Source: Miscanthus floridulus
Taxonomy: Eukaryota; Streptophyta; Magnoliopsida; Poales; Poaceae
Direction: 5' to 3'
DNA: 64,000 nucleotides
Assembly: GCF_019320115.1 (NCBI RefSeq)
Contig: NC_089584.1
Span: 78,001,260 to 78,065,259 of the forward strand
Shown in pieces: positions 34,692 to 47,190 of the stretch; the first letter of the stretch is position 1; each line of letters opens with the position of its first letter. The position numbers were made by a program, and so were the translations under genes. Below the pieces are notes generated by a model that did no database searches, had not been told where the DNA came from, and worked only from the letters and a program-made list of their open reading frames with translations.

Positions 34692-35166
34692 ACTATCGAT
34701 AGAATATCGTTGGCAATCCTTTGAGGGGTATCCCATGAAGGTAGATTGATTGGTAGAGAGGCGTGTAATCAAGAACAAGAAGGCAACAGAGACACACGAG
34801 TTAGACAGGTTTAGGCTATCAGTATGATGTAATACCCCACTCCTGTGGTCTATTGGTTTGTATTAGCTATCATATGATATTGTGTGATTTTGGAGGGGGT
34901 CCCTTCCTGCCTTATATAGTCTGGAGGGTAGGGTTACAAGTCAGTTAGATCTAAGAGATAACTGAAAAGTAATAACAGATTATATGAATCATGAGATCAT
35001 ACGTATCCTAACAGATCTCGTAGTATCTTTAGGATATCTTCCTAGTGTCTTGCAGGAGGCGCCGAGCAGAGTCGTGCCCCACAAGGCTTTGTCTTGTGGG
35101 CTAGGCCGCCCCTAGGGGCACAACCCATGTGGTTTGCCATGGGTATCCGGGGTCATACCCCCCACA
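34692..35166 (-). repeat. Element C 5' LTR
   Basis: On the minus strand it begins TGTGGGGGGTATGACCCCGG at 35166 and runs to the primer region near 34692. Only one copy is present in the window, so the inner border is approximate. The bases right of the LTR are ATGGG. Confidence 0.7.
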
Positions 35167-35994
35167 ATGGGGTCTCATGATTCAAGCGCTTACCTAAACC
35201 CACAGGTCTTGGATTGCTAAAGCACGCGCACTAAGTACAACTTCTAGTTTCTCCTTGTACTTGTAGATGGCTTTGGAAAGAAGCCTTAAGTTCGAGGGAG
35301 TCGTTGCCATCCCATGGTGTCCCCTTCATGCTTTTCAAAGCATGATAGTGGTGACCTGAGGCCTTGTTCTCGCCCCATTCTTTCTTCCCTATGCACCCCT
35401 ACCTATAGGGCTGCGGTGTTACTACGATATTTCTCACCGCTTTCCATCCCACACCTATAGCATGTGCCTCCGGGGGCCTCGACAGTGCTACCTTGCACAA
35501 CAGTGTTGTGGTCTAGTGCATCTCAAGCGGCTCGACCACTTTGGTACTACTCGAAGTTGGGCAAAAAGAATGACCCTTTCTGTATGTTCCCTTGGTGCCC
35601 GTGGTGAGCCCCTAGGCCACGAGGGTAGGGTCATGGTTTTTGGTTTGATGTGAGAAAGCATTTTCTCGACCTCTTCATTCGTGGTTACTGAGGTTTTCTG
35701 CGATTGTGCATTGGCTCATAGGTCTTGGACCTTCTGTCTCTTCACGCATGACCGAGCCATGATCATGCTTTGGGTTTAACATTGCTGCATCACCCTAGGC
35801 CTCTTGCTTCGTTGATCTCTCCCAGAGAGGTTAGTGGACCCCTGATAGGTTTATGAGCCTCTGGAGCAGGCCTTGGGTTAGAGACCTAGGTCATAGGGCA
35901 GAGTTGGTCAGGGGCTTGGCCCTGACCTTTTTTGGGGTCATGGGGACCCAACTCTATTTTTGCTAGTGCCCTTATCGACTCCGATGTAAGGTCC
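35167..35994. other. Unclassified repeat-like sequence without genes
   Basis: 828 bp with no credible ORF. G/C-rich motifs (GGGGTC, CCCCGAG-like) resemble the stretch 39942-42791, so both may be one older non-autonomous element split by D. I see no LTR or TIR terminus inside it. Confidence 0.35.
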
Positions 35995-36567
35995 TAATAT
36001 GGCTAGAGGGGGGTGAATAGCCTATTTAAAAGTCTACAAACCAACTACAGCAATTTGATTAGTATGACAAATAGCAAAATGCAAACTTGCTCTAGCTCTA
36101 CAAGGGTTGCAAGCCACCTATCCAACAATTCTAGTTACTATGATCACTAGACACACAATTTGCTAAGTCACTACTCACTAAGAGCCCTCACACTTGCTAC
36201 ACTAAAGAGCTCCACTAGATGAACTTAAACTACAAAGCAAGCTCTCAATTCTAGCTACACTAAAGAGCTTGCTACAACTAGTTTGCGAGAATATAAATGA
36301 GTGAGTAGGGTGATTATACCACCACATAAAGGAGTGAACCAATCATAAGATGAATATCAATTCAATCATCGGGAGAACACCAAAGGGCAAGAGACAACCA
36401 ATTTTTCTCCCAAGGTTCATGTGTTTGCCAGCATGCTAATCCTTGTTGTGTTGACCAACACTTGGTGGTTCGGCGGCTAAGAGGTGTTGCATAAACCTCG
36501 TCCACACAATTGGACACCGCAATAACCTACCCACAAGTGAGGTCAATGACATGAGCAATCCACTAGA
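35995..36567 (-). repeat. Element D 3' LTR, terminal 573 bp only
   Basis: Starts TGTAAGGTCCTAATATGG and parallels 38289-38880 closely, then stops matching after AGAGTTACC, where gag sequence begins. This is a deletion junction. Confidence 0.85.
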
Positions 36568-38228
36568 GTTACCTCCTTCTTGAGGGTCTCATTTTCCACC
36601 ATTAGTGAGGCATCACAAGTGAAACCATCACTCAAAGGTGAAGTTGAAGTAGAAGTGCTACAAGAAGGGTTAGTGGGAGCAACAATAATAGGCTTATAAA
36701 AAGATTCATCAATAATATCACATGTTAGTCCCACATCACAAGACACAATCACTTGCTCCTTCTTGACTTGCTTGATGACAGAGGAGTGAGCCTTTTCAAG
36801 CTTAGAGTGAGCTTTGCCAAGCTTCTCATGGGCTTCTATTTACCTCTCATGAGTGGCATTGAGCTCATCAAAGGATTGCTCAAGAAATTTGACTTTCTTG
36901 CATAATTCTTTGCACTCCTTTCTCTATATCTCAAAGCAAGTGTGCACTTGCTCACACATGTCCATGAGCTCCTCCTTAGTGTACTCCTCATCATCATCAT
37001 TAACACTCCTACAAGCATCACTTTCACATTCATCATCATCACTCACATCATATTTTACCTTGGTAGGCTTTACCATGAGGCATGTCAATGAAGTGTCAAA
37101 GATAGAGGGCTTGTTGTTGATGGCGATGCTTGCTAGTGCTTTCTTGATAGATTTCTTGCCATCATCACTAGAGCCATCACTATCTAAAGAACCATCACTA
37201 TCCCAAGTGACCACATAGCCTCCACCCTTCTTCTTCTTTTGGAAGGTCATCTTCTTCTCCTTCTTTTCCTTCTTGTTCTTCTTGTGCTTCTTCTTCTCAT
37301 CCTCATCATTGTCACTATTGTAGGGACAATCCGCTACAACATGATCGGGGCTCTTGCAATTGTAGCATCTTCTCATATATTCTTTGCTCTTAGTGTGATC
37401 TCTTCTCTTTTTTGCACCATAGCCCTTCTTCTTCATAAATTTTCCCATCTTGCGCACAAAGAGAGCCATAGCTTCATCATCAATGTCACTAAGATCATCA
37501 TCATCATTTGATTCTTTTTTGGACTTGCCCTGGTTCTTGGATGATGAGCAAGCCTTGAATGCTACACTCTTCTTCTTCTTGTCTTTATCTTCCTTCATGT
37601 CATCCTTGTCAACCCCCTCCCTTTCCACATGGTATATCTCTTATGTCATGACATCACCTAGTACTTGGTTAGGGGTAATCTCCTTCAATCCTCCTCTTAT
37701 GATAAGTAATCTCAACATCTCAAATCTTGGAGGCAGGCACATCAAGAACCGATGAGAGACATCATCATCATTGATCTTCTCTCCCAATGCCTTCAAATCA
37801 TTGACAATCACTTGCAATCGATGGAACATCTCTGGAATGCTCTCATCTTCCTTGATCTTGAAGCTTGTCAACTTGTCCTTGAGAATATACAACTTGGCAC
37901 TCTTCACCGCCGGTGTGCCCTCATATGTTTCCTCCAATCTCTTCCACACCTCATTAGCTCTATCACAATCCTTGATTTGCTCAAACACCATGGAATCAAT
38001 GGCATTGTATATGGTGTTGAGAGCCATTGTATTGCATTGCTTGTTGGTCTTGTCTTGGTTGGTGAGATTGTTGGGATCAATGATAGCATAGTCACTCTCG
38101 GTCACATCCCATACTTGATCATTTATTGAACTAAGATACATCTTCATCTTTCTCTTCCAATAATCATAACATGTGCCATCAAAGAACGGTGGTTTGCCCC
38201 CCACATGGTTGAACATAACTTGAGCCAT
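36568..38228 (-). pseudogene. Element D copia gag, truncated
   Basis: The ATG at 38228 opens a frame with MAQVMFNHVGGKPPFFDGT, a capsid-type block (YDYWKRKMKMYL, VWKRLEETYEG, LTSFKIKEDESIPEMFHRL) and a zinc knuckle CYNCKSPDHVVADC near 37350, followed by a lysine-rich and acidic region. A TAA at 37641-37643 and a TAG at 36924 break it; both can be explained by a C-to-T change. The frame ends at the deletion junction after ENETLKKEV. It packages element RNA in intact relatives. No protease or RT remains. Confidence 0.85.
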
Positions 38229-38288
38229 AATTTGATACCGAGGTTGTTAAGCCTTCAATCAAACGGTGACCATGGCTCCAATACCACT

Positions 38289-39941
38289 TGTAAGGTCCTA
38301 ATATGGCTAGAGGGGGGTGAATAGCCTATTTAAAAATCTACAAACCAACTAGAGCAATTTGATTAGTATGACAAATAGCGAAATGCAAACTTGCTCTAGC
38401 TCTACAAGGGTTGCAAGCCACCTATCCAACAATTCTAGTTACTATGATCACTAGACACACAATTTGCTAAGTCACTACTTACTAAGAGCTCTCACACTTG
38501 CTACACTAAAGAGCTCCACTAGATGAACTTAAACTATAAAGCAAGCTCTCAATTCTAGCTACACTAAAGAGCTTGCTACAACTAGTTTGCGAGAATGTAA
38601 ATGAGTGAGTAGGGTGATTATATTGCTACGTAAAGGAGTGAACCAATCACAAGATGAATACCAATTCAATCATTAGGAGAACAGCAAAGGGCAAGAGACA
38701 ACTAATTTTTCTCCCAAGGTTCACGTGCATGCCGGCACGCTAATCCCCGTTGTGTCGATCAACACTTGGTGGTTCGGTGGCTAAGAGGTATTCATGAACC
38801 TCATCCACACAATTGGACACCGCAATAACCTACCCACAAGTGAGGTAACTCAATGACACGAGCAATCCACTAGAGTTACCTTTTGGCACTCCACCATGGG
38901 AAGGCACAAGACCCCTCACAATCACCGGGAGATGGCCACGAAACAATCACCAACTCGTGCCAATCCTCCTCCTACTGCTCCAAGCCATCTAGGTGGTGCA
39001 ACCACCAAGAGTAATAAGCTGAATCTGGCAAGCGAAACATGAACACCATGTGCCTCTAGATGCAATCACTCAAGCAATGCACTTGGATTCTCTTCCAATC
39101 TCACAAAGATGAAGAATCAATGATGGAGATAAGTGGGAGGGACTTTGGCTAAGCTCATAAGCTTGCTATGTCAATGCAAATGGCCAAGAGAGTGAGCTAG
39201 AGCCAGCCACACGCCTTAAATAGAGCATGTTGGTCCTTAGTCCTCTGAAATTCGGGCTGATCGAACACAGCTGGTCAGATTGACCAGACTGCTGGACCCT
39301 TGCGTCCGGTCGCCTGATGATCACCACATGTCATTAGCTTCAAATGTTGAATGCCTCGATCTCAATGGACTAGTCTGCTTTGCGCCATGCTAGGAACCCT
39401 GAGTCCGGTCACTTTGAACTCAGCGTCCGATCATTGTTTGACTAGTGAAAAAACACCTCCTTCAATTCACCAACTTCTCCACCCTTGCTCAAATATGCCA
39501 ACCACCAAGTGTATCACCTTATGCATGTGTGTTTAGCATATTTTCACAAACATTTTCAAGGGTGTTAGCTTTCCACTAGATCCTAAATGCATATGCAATG
39601 AGTTAGAGTATCTAGTGGTACTTTGATAACCGCATTTCGATACGAGTTTCACCCCTCTTAATAGTACAATTATCGATCCTAAATGTGATCAAACTCACTA
39701 AGTGTCTCAATCACTAAACCGAAAAGCTTCTATCAATTTCACCTTTGCCTTGAGCTTTTTGTTTTTCTCTTTCTTCTTTTCCAAGTCTAAGCACTTGATC
39801 ATCACCATGGCATCACCATCATTATGATATTCACCATTGCTTCACCACTTGGAATAATGCTACCTATCTCATGATCACTTAGATGAACTAGGTTAGCACT
39901 TAGGGTTTCATCAATTCACCAAAACCAAACTAGAGCTTTCA
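38289..39941 (-). repeat. Element D 5' LTR
   Basis: 1653 bp. On the minus strand it starts TGAAAGCTCTAGTTTGG at 39941 and ends CCTTACA at 38289, followed by the primer site. It carries GACCGGACGC-like motifs around 39290-39430, as in the solo LTR at 22853-25224. Confidence 0.85.
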
Positions 39942-42791
39942 CCCTGGGAGGTCGTGTTGCCTCATTATAGGTGGGTTTGGTTTCACCCCACGTGGGGAGA
40001 GTCATGTCCACCGTAACCACATGGTCGGAGCAATGCACCTTGTCGGGGTCTATGGATAATTTGAGTGGGACCTGATATCCTCCCCAATCGACGTAGAGTT
40101 CAGTTGTGCCTCACGTGAGACGTCCCATAAATCATCAGCCGTCAATCCTATTGGTCCCCAACCACCTCCATAGTGGCCAAAGGGCAAGATGCCTCCCCCC
40201 AGAGGGGGTCAACCTAGGAGACTTCAAAGCGGACGATTCAAACATAGGGAGAGATGGTCATGTGATTTTGTACCGCCCCTATCCCTTTTTGTGGCCTCGA
40301 GCCCTTCTAAGGGTTGACCCAAGAGAAGGTTTACTAAGCACGACATGGGGTCATGGATGTAGAGGGTGGCTCAGTGTGTGAACCTAGGGGGTTGTCGACC
40401 TCCCCTAGCCATGTTCCGTCTTGGTGGTGCCCTCTTGTAAATGGTTACAAGGCTTACTCGGGATATGTTGCCATGCTGGCGCCCATTGCTCAATCTTTCG
40501 CTCGGCCGCCTCCACCTCTCTTGTGCTACTAGAAGGTGGTTAGTAAATGGCGGAGTGTACGCATGCATTTGATGTACCTCCTATGGCCGTTGTTGGGTCT
40601 TGTGTCATCTAGGAAATTGAACCGCCATGTCTTCTGCCTTTTGATTGCGAGTGTGTCTTGGGGTTTGTGCCCGTCTTGAATGTCAACGACTGTCTTCTCC
40701 GCCTTTGTCTTTGTGTTGTCTATTTAAGTCAAGGGAGAAGAGGGGAGTGCGCCTCATCCCCACTTCTTCCCCATCTTCTGAGTTTTCCCTGACATCCAAT
40801 CCTAGTGAGAGAACGGTTGTCTCCATTGGGCGTCATGGTTTGTGGTCCATCCCGGTGGCTATGCCACTGCTAGGAGGGACCTTCGGAGATCAGGCTCCAC
40901 CACACCTTGCCGGCATTCGTCCTCCATGGGTGTTAGAGGAAGTTCTACAAAGATGGGGAGGAATGATGCCATGGGAGGCTTAGGCCGCTGGGCTCCCCCA
41001 TGGCTAGCGGGCACACGGCTCCTAGCTCTAGGTCTGGGAGCATTCGAGCATCAACTCGGTGGCCCTCTCACTGGCTCATCACCAGGCACTCCTCCCCTGC
41101 TCTACTAGAAGCGGTGTTGGGGTGGTTTCTGGTGGGCTCCTCTTCCTCAGATGTTAGAGGAAGCCCCATGAGGCGGTCGTCCCTGAGGCTTCTTTTGATA
41201 GTCCTCTCCTGTTCACGGTGCAACTCTGAAGGTTAGAGACACCTTGTACTAGTTTCTCCACTTCATGAGATGTCCATTGTAAGAAGGGGGATCTGATGAT
41301 TATTGTAACCTTAGGTCCATCTAGTCCTATAACGTGCTGGACTAGATGTTTTTGTTTGCGGCTTTAGAAGCCGATGATCCTAATGTTTAGGACAATGTTT
41401 TAATCAGCAAACACGTAAGCCCCCGAGACAGTGATATATGTGTTGCCCTTTTCTAATTTCCCCTTTGTCATTGCTAATGTCAGTTGTTTGACCGACTTGT
41501 CTCGATGATACCTAGCATGATGGGTTTTTTGCCTAAGCTATTTAATCTCCTATTGTCGACCTTCGCAAATCATTTTGTTTGGCTAGGCTTGTTGTTGAGC
41601 GATTATCGCGTTGTGAGGGTTCATGCCCGCGTGCCACGATGTGCTCCACCGCAATCGATAGGGGTGGCATGCTTGTCGCTCCCAGCTAGGCCTCCCTCTG
41701 GGGGAGCGGTTGCAGCAGACCCGGGTGGAATGGCCCTGATAAGCCGTTCGAGTGTGCGCCGAGGCACACGGTGTTCTCAAGCGGGTTGTGCTTCTTGGGG
41801 CCTCGGGGAGTTTTTGATGGTCTCGTTTGGCTAGATGATGCACCTCCCATGGTCCTTTGGGCAAGCATGAGTGCTCCATAGGAGAGTCACTTTTTGTTGA
41901 CTCGATCCTCATCGAGCTCGTCATGCGGGATTTGCTCTCACCGAGGTCGTTCACTCGGTCTTCTTCTCTTGAAAGTGTGGGATTGGCTGCGAATGATTGT
42001 TTGCTTCTAGCTCGAGCGGGTCGACTTACTCGAGCGTCATGCGTGCTAAGGGCTGCTTAGTTGTCATGGAGCTTACTGCTCCTACATGCGGTGTTGCTGG
42101 CATGTGATCCCATCTCATCATGTTGCCGACTATGTTCATCTTGTTCATGTTGGAATGTGCTCCTTCTCCATCAGCCTTGCGAGCGCGGGTGCATGTTTTG
42201 GCTTAGGGGCTGGCCCATAGAGCTAAACATTATGTGGCCCAATGCTACAGTCAAGGCACCGGGATTAGGTTGCCAATCCGGTTTGATGCAAGGGAAAAAA
42301 GCAAGTAGAGGGCGTCGGCTTTGATTTTCCCTGTTCCACCCACTCAGGCAGAGCGGTGCTTTGTTTCCTTTTGCTCCCTATCCGCGTGAGTGCCTGACTT
42401 CACCCTAGAGCTGGTCCGGGAGGCTTGGTCTAAGAGGCATATCATTGCAGTAAGGAGTTTGGGAAATAGTTCGCCGTTCCGTCCTACCATGGGTACACAT
42501 GGAGAAGCTCAAAGCAGGTCCCTCGTTCTACAATAGATGGTGCTTGGGGTCTTTGCACCTAGAGTGCGGTTGGCATATTCGCTTGTCATTACGCTAGTTC
42601 TTTTACTTACTTTCCATTTGAATTGAATGTGCCTCATCCCCCTAAGGTCTGTGCCTATGAATGCTAATCTTAGCCTAAGGGCTGGCCTATGGGGCTAAAA
42701 TGTGTGTGATCCGTTGGATCGATAGGATGATGGAGGATGATCGCAGATCCGGCATGATGCGAGAAGAAAGCGAGAGAACGACATGAGCCCA
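39942..42791. other. Unclassified, gene-poor repeat region
   Basis: 2.85 kb of moderately GC-rich sequence. A stretch around 40690-41240 has a TATTTAAG motif followed by several overlapping plus-strand frames up to 112 codons, all without recognisable domains. It may be the inside of a large non-autonomous gypsy-type element continuing at 44586-46947 (element E), but I cannot prove continuity. Confidence 0.35.
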
Positions 42792-44251
42792 TGAAAGGTC
42801 TTAATGGCTAGAGGGGGGTGAATAGCCTATTAAAAATTTCTACAACAACACTAAAGCAAGTGATTAGTTAATAAGATGGCAAAGTGAATTTTACGCTAGC
42901 ACTAGACTTGGGGTTGCAAGCCACCTACCCAATTCTAATTTCTATGATCTCTAGTATGCCATACAAGAGCTATGTCGCTAAATTACACCTAGGTGAACAA
43001 AGCTAGCTCGATAACTACAACTAAAGAGATACACAAGCTACAAGAACTACACAAGGTGAATACAAAGTAATGAGAGAGAAGAGTAGAAGTGATATACCAC
43101 CATGGCGAGTGATCGATTGATGAATATCAATGAATACCGAGGAGATAATCAAGACACAATGATTTTTCCTCTAAGGTTCACTTGCTTGCCTAGCAGCTAG
43201 TCCCCATTGTGGTGATTCACTCACTTGGTGGTTCACTGCGCTAATAGAAATCACATGCCTAACCCGCAATCGGATGCCGCACAACCAACACAAGATAAGG
43301 ATCCACAAGCCACGCGCAATCCACTAGAGTTGCCTTTGGCGCTCCACCGGGGAAGGCACAAGAACCCCTCACAATCATAATGATCAGAGTCAGAGACAAT
43401 CACCTTCCTCTGCTCGATGATCCACCAATCACCGGGCTATCTAGGTGTCAGGCAAACACCAAGAGTAATAACAACTCCACTAGCCCAAAATGCCCAACTA
43501 GTGCCACAAGATGCTAGAATACTAAGCAATGCACTAGAGGCTCTCCAATCTCACTCAAGATGATGAAATCAAGTGTGCAAGTGAGTGGAGTGGTGTGCTC
43601 AGCTTTCAAAGGCTTGTATGTAGCTGTTAGAAGTGCCAAGAGAGTGGCCAAGGCTGGCCATTAGCGCTATTTATAAGCCCACAAGCAAATAGAGTTGTTA
43701 CTCCATTGGAGCAGCTTTCTACGAGGGCACCGGACACGACAGGTCCCTGGCAAATGTGCTAACACTCCAAGTGTTTCACCATCATGTGCAAGTGTGTTAG
43801 CATTTTCACAATCATTTTTCAAAGGTTAAACACTTCTCATCGATTGTGCACTAGGCCTAAAATGCATGTGTATATTTTTCAACACCTAGTGGCACTAGAT
43901 GATCGAGTTGTCGGATAAGAGCTTCCCTCTTAATAGTATGACCATCTATCCTAAATGTGATCACACTCTCTATAGTGTCTCAATCACCGAAAACAAAATG
44001 GCCCTATAGATATCACCTTTGCCTTGAGCCTATTTTATTTTTCTCTTTCTTCTTTTCTAAGTCCCGAAGCTTGATCATCATCACATGTCCACACCACCAA
44101 CATGGACTTCATTTCATGTGGCCATATCCATCCATGAGTGCCACCTAGCTCCTCCACTTGGATTGGACCATCCTATCTAGTCACATACTTAGATGCAAGG
44201 ATTAGTCCAAATAGGTTTCATCAATTAGCCAAAACCAAACTAGGGCTTTCA
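42792..44251 (-). repeat. Copia 3' LTR (minus strand)
   Basis: Bounded by TGAAAGGTCTTAATGGC and GGGCTTTCA. On the minus strand it starts TGAAAGCCCTAGTTTGG at 44251. It is 1460 bp. Next to it, 44252-44585 reads as the end of the internal region, with a polypurine-like AAAAAAGGGAGAT directly before the LTR, so this is a 3' LTR rather than a solo LTR. Confidence 0.75.
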
Positions 44252-44585
44252 ATCTCCCTTTTTTGTAATTGATGACAACCTCCACAAAGATATGAAATAA
44301 ATTCAAATTTGAATCCATGTTGCTTGCCCAAGCATTTTTACCATGTGTAAAGGATTTGGACAAGTTTCATGAACCCCCATTGGTAGCTTTTGCTCCCCCT
44401 ACATATGTGCTAAGAGTTTGGATTGAAAGCTTGCACATATGCATAGATTTGAGTTGTGGGAGAGTAATGTCTACCAAATAATGCTAAGGTATAAGAGATG
44501 GACCTTGGAAGCTGTGATACCAATCGAAGTGCACCAAATATATCATCCTTAGCACCATTGGTAACTAGACATCCACAAAAACTAT
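44252..44585 (-). mobile_element. Remnant of copia internal 3' end
   Basis: Non-coding DNA leading into the 3' LTR on the minus strand, with a purine-rich tract at the LTR border. It breaks off near 44585, where unrelated sequence starts; the rest of the element is gone. Confidence 0.5.
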
Positions 44586-46126
44586 AATACCCCGTGAGAT
44601 CAATATTAGAAGCAAGGGTCTAGTTAAAATAAACTCAAGTCTAGATGCGGATTGGTTGTCGTAACTCGGGGCACGTTGAGCCCTTAGCATCTATTCATGG
44701 TAGAGTTGCTACTTGAGATGCTACGAGCCCCCAAGCACTTGCATGCGCTAGAGCTATCGTTGTCCCTTGGCTGCAAGCCAAAGAGGTCGCTTCTCCACCA
44801 CTTGGAGCGGTCGTAGCTGGCGAGGATCGACCCCTTGGGCAGCCTTGGGCCATTCCTTTCCCGCTCAATATCCTCGATGGGCCCATGAGTCCCCAAGGAT
44901 GGCCTCTTCATGTCTGGCTTGCTGTAGCTTCTGACCGAGAGAGTTTGTGCATTCCTGAGCTCGAGACCTTCTGGTGTGATGACATTGTAGCCGTCGCATC
45001 TCCACCTCTAGGTGTGGTTTCCACTTTTGATGGGGAGCCATCGTGACCTGTCATTGTGGGAGCTAGCTTTCAGTGCATCATGGTTTGATCTGCTCATTGC
45101 GGTGCACGGTGTGCTTGGGGCCCTCGCTTCCTCGGGTGCACGTGCATCTGAACGATGGATGATAATTTGCAGAAACATGTCGTGTGACTTCTTCATTACG
45201 TAGGATCAGATCCAGGCTCCGGCCCTAGCCTTGTGTGGTGTGGCGCTAGCTGGCTTCCCGATCACCTGTGATGCCGTTGTACAGCGGTGGTTGATTCTGC
45301 TGCTCGTGCGTGCCCTGGCTCGTCGCCTCCCATTGACAGCGGAGGCATTGTCTAGGGCATGGTTCTGTCATAGGGTCCAGTTCTACCACGCGGCGAGTCT
45401 GGACAAGGTATGAGTGGATGATGGGTGTTGCCTCATCAGTTTGGGCAATCTCGTGGTTCCCTAAAAGGATGTGGCCACCGCGGGCCATTCCTTGTTTGAG
45501 ATCGTCGTGAGCCAAGGCCGCCTAGCTTCCTAGGTGGAAGTCTCAACTATGGCCAGTAATGAGAGAGGGCACTGGGACCCTCATGTGGGTGCACTTTGGG
45601 ATGTAGCCCTCAAGGGTAGTTTCGAGAGTGTGTCCACCGTGGACTGTGGGATCCAGACCTATGAGACGGAGGTTCGAGTTACAACTAAGGTCAGACGTAG
45701 GTGTTGGCCCTTCGGTGCGATTAACCGCGTGGTTCCCCAAAAGGATGTGTCCAGTTGAGACAATTCCCTGGGCGAGTTTGTTGTGAGCCGTGGTCCTTTG
45801 GTTTCCCAAATGGGAGGCCTGGCCATCATCGACGGTGGGCGAGGGTACTGGTGCCTCTAGGTAGGCAAACTCTAGGATGCTACCACCGGAGGTAGTTTTG
45901 AGAGTGTGTCCGCTGCGAGCTACGTGTCCTAGATCTCCATGGCAGAGGTTTGGGTCATACCACGGGTGGACGTGGGTGCTGGCCCTTTGATGCTGACGAA
46001 CTCGTAGTTTTTGCGGCGGATGTGGCCACCATGGGCCATTCCACCAGCGAGTAAACCAACAGTGCGAGGAGCCATCACTTCCTTCATCAATTGAGAGTGC
46101 GCGATTGTCCCCTACCTGGCGCGCCA
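44586..46126 (-). mobile_element. Element E internal remnant with 276-bp tandem repeats
   Basis: Lies left of a primer region (46109-46126, minus TGGCGCGCCAGGTAGGGG) and LTR, so it is the start of a minus-strand gypsy-type internal region. No gag is recognisable. From about 45200 to 46060 there are about three diverged units with a period near 276 bp (landmarks GGTTCC...AAGGATGTG at 45455 and 45731, and a diverged copy near 46005). A 194-codon minus frame (45543-46127) spans them without any known domain. This looks like a large non-autonomous retrotransposon derivative. Confidence 0.5.
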
Positions 46127-46947
46127 ACTATCGGTGTTTTGTAAACTAGACTAGTAAACTTATACGATTACCTCGCTACTCTACGAAGACGATGGTAGCA
46201 TCCAATAGACATAAAGATTTATATTGGTTTAGGCCGGAGCCCTACGTCTAGTCTCAGAAATGATTGAGTGTGTGTTCCTCGCTTGAATGCTCTAAAGTTC
46301 TTACAATGGGGGGTGCAAGAATGGAGGAATGTCCTATGCTAGGCGAAGGGCTGCCCAAAGAGAAGCTCTAGGAGCCCTACAACAATGGTGAAAGAATGGA
46401 ATGGTAGAGGATGTCTGTTGTCCCCTAGATGGGTGCCCTAGCTGTCCTTATATAGAGTCAGGGCCAGAGCTTGTACAAAAAGGAGGTTCTCCCGATCAAA
46501 GTGTCAAGAGCCTGAGGGAGGGCCTAGCTAACTTGGCTTGCAAGCTATGCCATCTCCTGCTGCACGTCAGGTCATGGCTATCATCATGGTCTTCTAGCCA
46601 CGTTGAGGCAGGATGCGACATGGCGCTACTGTGTCGGCTGTGGCAGCACTGTAGCCTCGACGATGGTTCGTCAATCATCCTGTGCAACGTGGCATCCATC
46701 ATGGCCTTTGTCATCGTCTCCTAGTTCTCAGGGGTGTCGTACCCAAAGTAGATAACCGCCCTGGGTCATCGTTCGCCTTGTGGCTTTACGGGACTGAGAG
46801 CCACAACCCTGATCGTTAGGGTCGAGGTACTCTGCTGGCCTGGATGGCCTTTTCATCGAGTCCCTTGTTGTGGATCCCATCCCATAGTGGGTGGGATTGT
46901 ACAAGCGTTTAGTCGATCCGTATTTAGACGGTGGGTGTCGTACCCCA
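46127..46947 (-). repeat. Element E LTR
   Basis: About 820 bp between the primer region and the CACTA end. It shares the primer sequence type with element C. Its first bases abut the CACTA terminus at 46946, so the outer border is approximate. One copy only. Confidence 0.45.
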
Positions 46948-47190
46948 CTACTACAGGAATCTTAACCGTGGTGAGCAAAATGCCTTAACCAAGGTAGGCA
47001 AGCCAACCGCCATGGATGAAAGGTCATGGTTAATCGTCGCCTTAACCAAGGCGGTTGGCCCAACAACCTCGGTTAATTGATTAACCGAGGCGGTCTTTAT
47101 AATCCAACCGCCTCGATTAACGCATACGAACCGAGGCGGTTTCATTAACATGCCTGCCTCAGTTAATGGATTTAAAAAAATAAAGAAAAC
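46946..47190 (+). mobile_element. CACTA transposon left terminus
   Basis: CACTACTACAGGAATC, followed by many subterminal copies in both orientations of AACCGAGGCGGTT-like motifs (46965-47165). This is the typical build of a CACTA (En/Spm-like) end, where the repeats bind the transposase. Confidence 0.75.

Larger units (their letters stand above)
21343..35166 (-). mobile_element. Element C: Tat/RIRE2-like Ty3-gypsy, 3' end missing
   Basis: The 5' LTR is at the right (34692-35166), then gag, protease, RT, RNase H and integrase follow on the minus strand down to 28386, then a repeat-rich spacer, then a plus-strand antisense gene (21808-27505). A Tat-lineage gypsy element with an antisense ORF between pol and the 3' LTR, and an extra-long RNase H region, fits RIRE2-like elements. 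The 3' LTR would lie left of element B, outside the window. All frames carry many stops. Confidence 0.75.
35995..39941 (-). mobile_element. Element D: deleted copia (SIRE/Maximus-like) element
   Basis: The right LTR (38289-39941), primer site (38275-38286, minus TGGTATTGGAGC), gag (38228 to 36568) and the end part of a second LTR (35995-36567) are in order on the minus strand. Everything from inside gag through pol to the first part of the 3' LTR is missing. The flanks (TCCGA left, CCCTG right) do not match, so the two ends may come from different insertions or the borders were rearranged. Confidence 0.8.
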
